From JAUMBM01 sp964645715 (GTDB lineage Bacteria; Bacteroidota; Bacteroidia; Chitinophagales; Saprospiraceae), in the NCBI GenBank assembly GCA_964645715.1, contig CAZYAO010000017.1:1-64000 (forward strand): 64,000 bases of DNA, given 5' to 3'. A program made the position numbers and the translations under genes. Positions 36,508 through 44,020 of the stretch are shown here, piece after piece. The notes beneath the pieces were generated by a model. The model made no database searches and was not told the origin of the DNA. It saw nothing but the letters and a program-made list of their open reading frames with translations. Within the stretch, counting starts at the first letter, position 1. Every line of letters starts with the position of its first letter.

Positions 36508-37737
36508 TTAGTCTTTGTCTCCGCCCGCCTGCACCCATTCCTGTAGCTCCATGAATGTATCGAGCAACTGCTGTTTCTCCTCCTGCGGGAGCGTCGCCTG
36601 CGGGTCGCATTTTTTTAAAAAAACCTCCCTTGCCGTAAGCTCGTGCAGCTGGGGCAGGGTCTCCGCTGCCCAGTCGCCGGCAGTAGCCTGTGTCTGCAGG
36701 ATGCGTATTTTCAACAGTTCAACAGGGAGTGTTGCACAGAGTTCTTCGAGCTCCTGCTGAATACCCGGTATCGGTCGGTCTGTTTCTACGACAATTTCCA
36801 GCCAGGGGGTGAGGGGGTCGTCCCGTCGCTCGGCAAATGCATGGATTTTGGGCTTTATGCTGGCCCAGTCGCCCTGTATGGTTTTTAGTCGCCTGAACAG
36901 GGGCACCGGCAGGCTGCGGATGAGGGGCGTACACTGCTCGTCAAAGTCAATGAGGCAGACACTCTTGCTGTCCTGGGTTTCACTAAAACTGAGCGGTATC
37001 ATGGAACCGGCATAGCGGACAGTCTCGCGCCCGCCCATCGCCTGCGCCCGGTGAATGTGCCCGAGGGCGATATAGTCAAAATCATGCGGAAATTCATGTG
37101 CATCAATATTTTCACAGTTGCCGATGTAGATGTTGTCCTGCTTGTCTGCACTCAGTGCTCCGCTTGCGTACAGATGCCCCGTAGCGATGACCGGGAGCCG
37201 GGGAAGACCCAGGTCATGAATCTGTGTTGCCAGATCCGTATATACGTCGCGCACGGCTGCACGCAGGCGCTGCGCTCGCTGCTCAGCATTTTCACCGGCA
37301 ACTACATACATCAGCTCGCGATCCCGCAGAAAGGGAACCGCCGCGACAATCATCGCCGGCGCTGCCTGCTCGTCCTGCAGCACGAGCAGCGCCTCGCGCC
37401 TGTCAGCCGGCATGGCACCAATTACATGGATGTGCAGATTTTTAAGGAGCTCACTGTCCGCTGCCAGCGTACCGGGAGAGTCGTGGTTACCGCCGACAAT
37501 AACTACTTGCCGACAGCCTGTTTTTAGCAGCCGGCTGAGGAAGTTGTAGTACAGCTCCCGTGCATTGTTGGGCGGATTGCTGACGTCAAAGATATCTCCG
37601 GCAACAATGAGAACGTCTACAGACTCGGTTTGCAGGGTGTCTATGAGCCAGTTCAGGGCCAGCGCTTGCTCCTGGGTTCTGTCGTGGTGAATGAACCGCT
37701 GGCCCAGGTGCCAGTCGGCGGTGTGCAGTACGCGCAT
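36508..37737 (-). CDS. sbcD: Exonuclease subunit SbcD
   Basis: The Mre11-like nuclease subunit, 409 residues. Calcineurin-like metallophosphatase motifs are in order: D-W-H-L-G, G-D-I-F-D, G-N-H-D-S, then H-L-Y and G-H-I-H-R, coordinating two Mn ions. A C-terminal capping and SbcC-binding region follows. The start M-R-V-L-H-T-A-D-W-H is standard; the in-frame ATG 19 codons upstream is rejected. Confidence 0.95.
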   Translation of the reverse strand: MRVLHTADWHLGQRFIHHDRTQEQALALNWLIDTLQTESVDVLIVAGDIFDVSNPPNNARELYYNFLSRLLKTGCRQVVIVGGNHDSPGTLAADSELLKNLHIHVIGAMPADRREALLVLQDEQAAPAMIVAAVPFLRDRELMYVVAGENAEQRAQRLRAAVRDVYTDLATQIHDLGLPRLPVIATGHLYASGALSADKQDNIYIGNCENIDAHEFPHDFDYIALGHIHRAQAMGGRETVRYAGSMIPLSFSETQDSKSVCLIDFDEQCTPLIRSLPVPLFRRLKTIQGDWASIKPKIHAFAERRDDPLTPWLEIVVETDRPIPGIQQELEELCATLPVELLKIRILQTQATAGDWAAETLPQLHELTAREVFLKKCDPQATLPQEEKQQLLDTFMELQEWVQAGGDKD

Positions 37738-37793
37738 AAGGGTACATTTTCCAAAAAATAAGGTGCTTCGCCACTGTAGGGGCAAAAAATGCA

Positions 37794-37837
37794 CGTAATG
37801 TTTTTGGGGTGACCACAGTCACCCCAAAAACATTACG
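37794..37837. terminator. Perfect palindrome, 20-bp arms
   Basis: CGTAATGTTTTTGGGGTGAC and its exact complement around CACA, two bases beyond the metalloprotease stop codon. Confidence 0.65.
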
Positions 37838-37839
37838 CG

Positions 37840-39411
37840 CTATTGAATGACCAATTTTTTTACCACCTGCCCATTGCCCCCTTCAAGCCGGCAGCTGTAG
37901 AGGCCGGCTGGCAGCGCCGCCGGCAGTTCAATGGCCAACTGCTGCCGGCCGCTGCCCGGACGAAGCAGCTGGCTGAGTACCACCTGTCCAAGGCTGTTGC
38001 TCAGTTGCAGGCGCCAGCTTTCTGCTGGCGAACGATCAAGATCCAGGTCGAGCAGCAGCAGCCCGCCTGCAGCAATCGGGTTGGGAGAAAGCTGCCACGA
38101 AACCAAGCCTTTGGGCTCCTGAAGGCCACTGATGCTGCCTGTCAAAAAGCTGCTGACAATCCGCCAGTCACTGCAGTGCTGGTATGCACTGAAGGGCTTG
38201 ATGCGCCAAAAGTAAGTCCTGTTTTCAACCAGATTGACGGGTATATTCAGGTAGGGGGCGTCGGTAATGTACTCTGTGGTGACAGGTGCTGCAAAGCTGG
38301 CAAGCCTGCTGACTTCTACAAGGTAGTGTGTTGCGTTGGCAATGGGACTCCAAGCAAGATAAGCAGCGTTGGGTACCACAGTTTCTCCAGAGGCAGGAGC
38401 GATGACGCTGACGGGTTCTGATGTGTCCAGCTGACCAGGAATCGACTGGTTGTATAACCAGTTGGCGCGCTGATCTAGCAGATAAGCACGCATGGCAGCC
38501 CGCTGCTCAGGGGTAAATACCGCCTGACAGGCGTCATTGGCGTAACCCATTATGTAACTGCCATTGCTGCGGAAAGCGACCCCGACCGGATCTCGTTGTT
38601 GGGTCGGACTCTGGCCATTGTTGTCGCAGGTCCACCTTGCCGCCAGATAATCGGGGCTTGTATCGCAAAAACCGTCAGCTGCAAAGCTGCAGTTACTCCC
38701 ATCAACCCATTCGACATAAGCCGTATCAATGATGAGGGTATCCAGTATGAGGGTATCCTTGAAGTAGGTATAGTCGTAGGTTACGCGCAGGGGCGCAGGG
38801 TCGTTGAAGTTATGGCTCACCGATCCATCCCAGCTAACGCCTCCTTCCCAGCCCAGGAAGGGATGGGGTAGCTTGAGTGCATGCCCCACTTCGTGCGCCC
38901 AGGTGTGGTCCGTCGGCTGTGAGCAGGATTTTCGCATGGCAATGCCTGCATACGGTAAGTTGTAGCCGCAATTGCCGGCAGGATCATTGACAAAGTAGCA
39001 ATTGAGGGTGTTGGGCACATTGTTGGCAAACATCATCTCTGCTCCCGTCAATACTGTCCCATGGTTGTAGTAGGCCGAGTTATCAATGTATCGAATGTCC
39101 CCTTCTACAAAAAAGTGTATGTTGGCCTGCTCATAGTCCTGGTTGAGGCGGCACAAGGCCCTGAGAAGGGCTCCTCTGCTGAAGTAGCCGTTGCCGTTGT
39201 CGTCGCCCACAATGTGGATGGTCAGCGGTACGTAGAGGGTCGTGTCGCTTCCCTTTCTGTACAACTCAGGCGCGGACTGGTATTTTTGCAACCACGCACT
39301 GCGCCCCATCTGCACGCCACAGTAGCGAACAGGTGGCTGATCCTGGGCATTGACCTGCCAGGAAAACGAAAAAATAAAGGCTGTCACCAGCAGAAAATAG
39401 AACCTTGACAT
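37840..39411 (-). CDS. T9SS-secreted zinc metalloprotease, paralogue A
   Basis: A 523-residue secreted protease. Signal peptide (1-21, ending V-N-A-Q); a metzincin-type catalytic domain with H-E-V-G-H-A-L-K-L-P-H near residue 169 followed by P-F-L-G-W-E; an M43-like F-C-D-T segment and Met-turn I-M-G-Y; a fibronectin III-like domain (Y-L-V-E-V-S to T-Y-F-W-R-I-K-P-F); and a T9SS type A sorting domain beginning L-S-P-N-P. Relative to paralogue B it has a Thr/Asp-rich insert (L-I-L-D-T-L-I-I-D-T). First of three tandem paralogues; each gene has its own terminator, so they may be separately transcribed. Confidence 0.88.
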   Translation of the reverse strand: MSRFYFLLVTAFIFSFSWQVNAQDQPPVRYCGVQMGRSAWLQKYQSAPELYRKGSDTTLYVPLTIHIVGDDNGNGYFSRGALLRALCRLNQDYEQANIHFFVEGDIRYIDNSAYYNHGTVLTGAEMMFANNVPNTLNCYFVNDPAGNCGYNLPYAGIAMRKSCSQPTDHTWAHEVGHALKLPHPFLGWEGGVSWDGSVSHNFNDPAPLRVTYDYTYFKDTLILDTLIIDTAYVEWVDGSNCSFAADGFCDTSPDYLAARWTCDNNGQSPTQQRDPVGVAFRSNGSYIMGYANDACQAVFTPEQRAAMRAYLLDQRANWLYNQSIPGQLDTSEPVSVIAPASGETVVPNAAYLAWSPIANATHYLVEVSRLASFAAPVTTEYITDAPYLNIPVNLVENRTYFWRIKPFSAYQHCSDWRIVSSFLTGSISGLQEPKGLVSWQLSPNPIAAGGLLLLDLDLDRSPAESWRLQLSNSLGQVVLSQLLRPGSGRQQLAIELPAALPAGLYSCRLEGGNGQVVKKLVIQ

Positions 39412-39469
39412 ACAGCTGTTGATTTTTATTGACAACAGCAAGTTTAACTGTTTTTTTCTTCTTGTGGGG

Positions 39470-39477
39470 CAAAAATA
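39470..39477 (-). promoter_or_regulatory. -7 box of metalloprotease A
   Basis: TATTTTTG on the minus strand, 58 bases before the ATG. Confidence 0.45.
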
Positions 39478-39488
39478 GGTGGGTTGGA

Positions 39489-39524
39489 AATATTTTTTGG
39501 CGGCCGGAGCCGCCAAAAAATATT
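39489..39524. terminator. Perfect palindrome, 16-bp arms
   Basis: AATATTTTTTGGCGGC and its exact complement around CGGA, between metalloproteases B and A. Confidence 0.65.
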
Positions 39525-39571
39525 CTTCAGGAGGCTGTGCGGTCAGTTAGCCGGATAGCCTCCGCGTAAAA

Positions 39572-41050
39572 CTACCGAATCACAAATTTTTCAGTGCTCA
39601 CATTGCCCTGCTGCTGCAGCTGGAGGAAGTAAACACCCGGGGCCAACCCCTGCACATTTATCGATGGCGACGCTGCAGCTGCTTCAGCAGCCAACTTGCC
39701 TTGCCGAAGGTGCCGACCCAGCGCATCGCTAATCTTCCAGTCGAGGGTCATAGCAGTGGCCGATGAAGGCCATGAAATCCACAGAAGACCGTCCGTGACA
39801 GGATTGGGATAAATCTTCACCGGCAACCCTGCCGTCGGCTCCGTAGATACATTTACCAATGTACCCGTCTGGAAGGTCACCCGATTGCTGAAATTGCCAC
39901 AGGTCTGGTAGGGATTGAACGCGCGGACGCGCCAGTGGTATGTTTTGTTGGGCTCCAGATTGCTGGCCAGTACGCTGGTGCCTTCAACGACTGCCTGGTT
40001 GCGGATGATAGAGAAGGTAGCAAATGGATTCCACTGTACCAGATAGTGTGTTGCATTGGGCACCGGCTCCCATTGCAGAAATATACTGTTGCTGCCTTCT
40101 ACCAGACTTCCTGCGAGGGGGTTGACAGCTACCAACAACGGGGTGTCGGGTATGGCAGCACTGTAGGGTTCTACCGTATCAGCCATGCCCGCCCGGGCAT
40201 CCAGCAGATTGGCGCGCATGGCAGCAATTTGCTCCCCTGAAAATCTCGACATGCAGTTGTCTAAAGCATAAGACATGAACCAACGGCCGGTAGAACGGAA
40301 AGAGATGCTGTCGGGGTCGAACTGTACTACACCGCTCAGTGTGTCTCCCGAGCAGCTCCAGCGGTAGTTGAGGTAGTCGGCCTGTGTATCGCAAAAGCGG
40401 TCGCCCGACTGGCTGCAGTTGGAGCCGTCTACTTTTTCAACCTGCCTGCCGTTGATTTGTGCAGGGGCGGGCTGACTGTAGTTGTGCTGGTAACCCTCCC
40501 AACCTCGAAAGGTGTGTGGCAGGGATAAAAAATGCCCCAGCTCATGCGCCCAGGTGTGGTCGCCAGGTCCCACACAGCTCTTGGCAAGCACCACGCCATC
40601 TTCCCCCGGAGAATAGTAACCGCAGGCGCCGGCAGCGCGTTGCACAAAGTAACAATTGATGGTGCCCGGCACATTGTACTGATCAATGAGCTGCGCTCCC
40701 TGCGCAAAATCGTGCTCGTAATAGGTATTGTTGTTGATGTAGTTGATGTCGCCAAGCATAAAAAACTGTATGCCCGCCTGTTCAAAATCTTCGTTGAGCT
40801 GGCAAAAGGCTGCCAGTAGTTGTGTAAGGCTGTAGTAGCCATTGCCTTCATCGTCGCCGACAATGTGGATGGTCACTGGTGCGTACAGGGTTTCATTCGT
40901 CTTGGGAAAAGCCTGCGGATTATCCTGATAGCGTTCAAACCATGGGGATGTGTGATCCGGCGTAGCACAGGGCGCCAGCTCCTGTGCCAGCAGCGTTTGG
41001 GAAAAAATCAGCACGGCAGCAGCCAGCAGCAGGGGTAAGTTTCGTAACAT
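39572..41050 (-). CDS. T9SS-secreted zinc metalloprotease, paralogue B
   Basis: A 492-residue paralogue with the same order of parts: signal peptide (1-23, ending L-L-A-Q), catalytic H-E-L-G-H-F-L-S-L-P-H near residue 168 with T-F-R-G-W-E after it, F-C-D-T and Met-turn F-M-S-Y, fibronectin III-like domain, and a T9SS sorting domain (I-Y-P-N-P to A-P-G-V-Y-F-L-Q-L). The catalytic domain is closer to paralogue A (shared V-T-I-H-I-V-G-D-D-x-G-N-G-Y) than to C. An upstream extension to 41122 lacks signal-peptide character and is rejected. Confidence 0.88.
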   Translation of the reverse strand: MLRNLPLLLAAAVLIFSQTLLAQELAPCATPDHTSPWFERYQDNPQAFPKTNETLYAPVTIHIVGDDEGNGYYSLTQLLAAFCQLNEDFEQAGIQFFMLGDINYINNNTYYEHDFAQGAQLIDQYNVPGTINCYFVQRAAGACGYYSPGEDGVVLAKSCVGPGDHTWAHELGHFLSLPHTFRGWEGYQHNYSQPAPAQINGRQVEKVDGSNCSQSGDRFCDTQADYLNYRWSCSGDTLSGVVQFDPDSISFRSTGRWFMSYALDNCMSRFSGEQIAAMRANLLDARAGMADTVEPYSAAIPDTPLLVAVNPLAGSLVEGSNSIFLQWEPVPNATHYLVQWNPFATFSIIRNQAVVEGTSVLASNLEPNKTYHWRVRAFNPYQTCGNFSNRVTFQTGTLVNVSTEPTAGLPVKIYPNPVTDGLLWISWPSSATAMTLDWKISDALGRHLRQGKLAAEAAAASPSINVQGLAPGVYFLQLQQQGNVSTEKFVIR

Positions 41051-41242
41051 ATACTCAGGAATAGTAGCTATGAAAAGAATGGTTGTTGAATGTTTTACAG
41101 TATACCAATCCTTAGACGTCACCTACAGCAGCCTTATCAGGTGTTGCAGCGTCGGGCATTCATGGCATTAAAAGTAACAAGGAGTTTCCACAAATGTTCC
41201 GCACAGGAAGGGAGGAAACCTGTTATCACTTGCGCACAAAAA

Positions 41243-41297
41243 AATCGCCATCCTCATCGACCAGTCAACAGTGTGGTGCGCTAAGAGGATGGCGATT
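41243..41297. terminator. Inverted repeat, 13-bp arms, 29-base loop
   Basis: AATCGCCATCCTC and GAGGATGGCGATT, 29 bases past the stop of metalloprotease C. The rest of 41051-41325 shows nothing else. Confidence 0.45.
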
Positions 41298-41325
41298 CAG
41301 GGAGATACTACAAACCGGTTAAGGG

Positions 41326-42873
41326 CTATCGGGCAACGATAATCCTCTCGGTGACTTGCTGGCCCCCCATGGTAATCTGTAAGAAATAAACACCCGCAGC
41401 AAGTGCTGACGTTTCTATTTCCAGGGTGTTGCCTACCGTCGTGAAGCGATGCCGACGGCTTGGCATGACTCTGCGGCCAACGATATCGTAGAGATTTATC
41501 TCTGCGTCAATACTCGTCTCTGGATTAATCGTCACCCGCACAGGCTGGCCTAATCCGACAGGATTGGGAGCAACCGAGAAGCTTTCAACTCCCTTTGGAG
41601 ATTCGTCTGCCGTCAGTACGCCGGTAAAGAAAATCCCATTGGCGGTGGTCGTCGTGCAGGCACGGTGAGCATTGAAAGGCCTGACACGCCAGAAGTACCG
41701 GCGATTGGGCTCGAGACCTGTCACAATCTTGTTGGTGCCAAAGACAACCATGCGAATCGGACTAATCGTATGCGTGCTTACACGGGAAATTTCCAGCACA
41801 TAACCGTCAGCACCCTGTACACCCTGCCAAGTAAGATTGACTGCATTGAAATGGCCAAGCTGTACACTATCAATGGGGGACAGCAGTACCGGACTATCAG
41901 TAATCTCGCGTACGGGTGGCACGGCATCCAGCCGCAGGTAGTTGCGCGAATTGGACGCCAGATCGGCCAGCATCAGCTGTTCCTGCATAGGGGAGAAAAA
42001 ATACTCGGAGTCCGGACAGTTGAGGAAATAGCCCATGTATAGCTTTTCCTCAGGGTTGACCAACTCGTTGTTGGGGTCGCGCGCTCCGCCGGTATAGTTG
42101 CAGTTGGACCAGCCAAGCCCCAAGTTGTAGTCGGCGGGTGTGTCGCAAATCTGATCTCCGGCCGTCTCACAGTTGCTACCGCTGGCCAATTCGGTAGGTA
42201 CACCGCCAGGGCTTACAACCGGTGCAGGCGTGCCATGCGTGGCCACCGAGTAAGCCGAAGCATCCCAGCCCAAAAAGGGGTGGGGGAGACTCAGATAGTG
42301 CCCGACTTCATGCGTTAGGGTAGCATCATTGGGGCCTACATTGGCTTTCCGGATGACAATCCAGTCCTTCACGGGCGAGTAGTAGGCCAGCGTTTGCCCA
42401 TCGCTCGACTGGTTGTCAGCAATTTCACCGACTACCCATATATTCAGCGCACGTGCGTTGCGCTGGAATGTCATGATGGTATTGACCGTACCGCTATGAT
42501 TGGAGAAGACCGTACTGTTATTGATGTTGTTGAACGAACCATCTTTCAGGAAAAACTGAATCCCCAGCGGCTCGAAATCCTCATTGAGCTCGCACAGTTG
42601 TCCCAGCACATTCATTTCCGATACACGCCCCGTGCCGTCGGTGTTGGCAATGAGGTGAAATTTGACGGGTATGTACTGTACTGTCCTGCCTTCAGCAGTT
42701 ACAGACGCCAGCGCTGCCTTATTGGCTTGCAGGCGGCGCAGCATGAGCGCGTTGGTTTCTGCTCCGTGTGTTCCGCACCAAGGGGTATGCTGACCTTCCT
42801 GGCCGTAGAGGGCAGTGAGAGAGGCTAGTGTACTTAACACCAGCGCAAGAAAAAATGCAATCGATTTTGGCAT
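41326..42873 (-). CDS. T9SS-secreted zinc metalloprotease, paralogue C
   Basis: A 515-residue paralogue: signal peptide (1-24), catalytic H-E-V-G-H-Y-L-S-L-P-H near residue 187 with P-F-L-G-W-D after it, I-C-D-T-P-A-D-Y, Met-turn Y-M-G-Y, fibronectin III-like domain (G-Y-V-L-E-I-S to Y-F-W-R-V-R-P-F), and a T9SS sorting domain (V-A-P-N-P-V-G to A-A-G-V-Y-F-L-Q-I). The most divergent of the three. Probably an extracellular protease; possible targets are not deducible. Confidence 0.88.
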   Translation of the reverse strand: MPKSIAFFLALVLSTLASLTALYGQEGQHTPWCGTHGAETNALMLRRLQANKAALASVTAEGRTVQYIPVKFHLIANTDGTGRVSEMNVLGQLCELNEDFEPLGIQFFLKDGSFNNINNSTVFSNHSGTVNTIMTFQRNARALNIWVVGEIADNQSSDGQTLAYYSPVKDWIVIRKANVGPNDATLTHEVGHYLSLPHPFLGWDASAYSVATHGTPAPVVSPGGVPTELASGSNCETAGDQICDTPADYNLGLGWSNCNYTGGARDPNNELVNPEEKLYMGYFLNCPDSEYFFSPMQEQLMLADLASNSRNYLRLDAVPPVREITDSPVLLSPIDSVQLGHFNAVNLTWQGVQGADGYVLEISRVSTHTISPIRMVVFGTNKIVTGLEPNRRYFWRVRPFNAHRACTTTTANGIFFTGVLTADESPKGVESFSVAPNPVGLGQPVRVTINPETSIDAEINLYDIVGRRVMPSRRHRFTTVGNTLEIETSALAAGVYFLQITMGGQQVTERIIVAR

Positions 42874-42909
42874 AAAACCCGAATGTTAACTGTATCTGTT
42901 AATTTTTTA

Positions 42910-42917
42910 CAAAATTA
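42910..42917 (-). promoter_or_regulatory. -7 box of metalloprotease C
   Basis: TAATTTTG on the minus strand, 36 bases before the ATG. Confidence 0.5.
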
Positions 42918-42993
42918 CTATTTTTTTGGCATAGACTTTTCATTATGGCTGTTTTCTTTGGTCGCAAGCGTAACAAACCTGAGAATTTAGGTG

Positions 42994-43001
42994 TACTTTT
43001 G
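42994..43001 (+). promoter_or_regulatory. -7 box of mdh promoter
   Basis: TACTTTTG, full TAnnTTTG match, 21 bases before the ATG. Confidence 0.6.
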
Positions 43002-43022
43002 CGGCGTCAAAAAACTTCTAAC

Positions 43023-43958
43023 ATGAGCAAAGTAACCGTCATTGGCGCCGGTAATGTAGGAGCAACCTGCGCCAACGTTTTGGCCCACAAAGACCTGGTG
43101 AAGGAAATTGTCGTACTGGATATTCAGGGCGATTTTGCGCGCGGTAAAGCGCTCGATTCCTGGCAACAGGCACCTATTGACAATTATAGTACCTTTCTTC
43201 GCGGTACGGATGACTATGCCGATACTGCTGACTCGGATATCGTCGTGATTACGGCTGGTGTACCCCGCAAACCCGGTATGAGCCGTGATGACCTCATTAC
43301 TACCAATGCAAAGATTGTCGACTCGGTCACCAAGTCGATTATGCAGTATTCCAAAAATCCTATCATCATCGTTGTCTCTAATCCGCTGGATGTCATGACC
43401 TACGCCTGCTACAAGTCTTCCGGACTCGACCGCAGCCGTGTTATTGGTATGGCAGGAATTCTCGATACTGCCCGCTATCGTGCCTTTTTGGCTGAGGCGC
43501 TTTCCGTGTCTCCTAAAGATATTCAGGCTATGTTGCTGGGTGGCCATGGGGACACTATGGTGCCACTGCCGCGTTATACTACCGTTGCGGGTATTCCTGT
43601 GACGGAAATGATTGGCGATGAGCAACTGAATGCAATCGTCGAGCGCACCAAAGTCGGTGGCGGTGAGCTGGTGAAGCTCATGGGTACTTCTGCTTGGTAT
43701 GCTCCTGGTGCCGCCGCCGCACAAATGGTGGAGGCAATTGTCAAAAATGAGAACAGAATCTATCCTTGCTGCGTACTGCTGGAAGGAGAATATGGCCTGG
43801 ACGGTGTCTTCCTGGGGGTACCTGTCAAACTGGGCGCCAATGGCGTAGAGAAGATGATTGAACTGCAACTCACCGAGGACGAAATGGCGCTGCTGAAGGA
43901 GTCTGCCGGCCATGTTCGTAACGTAATGGATGTCTACGACGGGATGTCAAAGGCCTGA
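43023..43958 (+). CDS. mdh: Malate dehydrogenase
   Basis: A 311-residue LDH-like malate dehydrogenase of the TCA cycle, oxidising malate to oxaloacetate with NAD+. NAD-binding motif G-A-G-N-V-G at residues 7-12; V-S-N-P-L-D-V; catalytic Asp in G-I-L-D-T-A-R and catalytic His in G-G-H-G-D-T-M-V-P. The frame extends 26 codons upstream through the promoter box, so ATG 43023 (M-S-K-V-T-V-I-G) is the true start. Confidence 0.95.
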   Translation: MSKVTVIGAGNVGATCANVLAHKDLVKEIVVLDIQGDFARGKALDSWQQAPIDNYSTFLRGTDDYADTADSDIVVITAGVPRKPGMSRDDLITTNAKIVDSVTKSIMQYSKNPIIIVVSNPLDVMTYACYKSSGLDRSRVIGMAGILDTARYRAFLAEALSVSPKDIQAMLLGGHGDTMVPLPRYTTVAGIPVTEMIGDEQLNAIVERTKVGGGELVKLMGTSAWYAPGAAAAQMVEAIVKNENRIYPCCVLLEGEYGLDGVFLGVPVKLGANGVEKMIELQLTEDEMALLKESAGHVRNVMDVYDGMSKA

Positions 43959-43975
43959 TTTTTTGTATGTCTGTC

Positions 43976-44005
43976 TCAGGGGGTCACTTTCAGGTGGCCC
44001 CCTGA
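43976..44005. terminator. Bidirectional terminator between mdh and regulator gene
   Basis: TCAGGGGGTCAC pairs with GTGGCCCCCTGA around a short loop, with one mismatch, in the 62-base gap between convergent genes. Confidence 0.65.
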
Positions 44006-44020
44006 AACTTTATCACCGTT

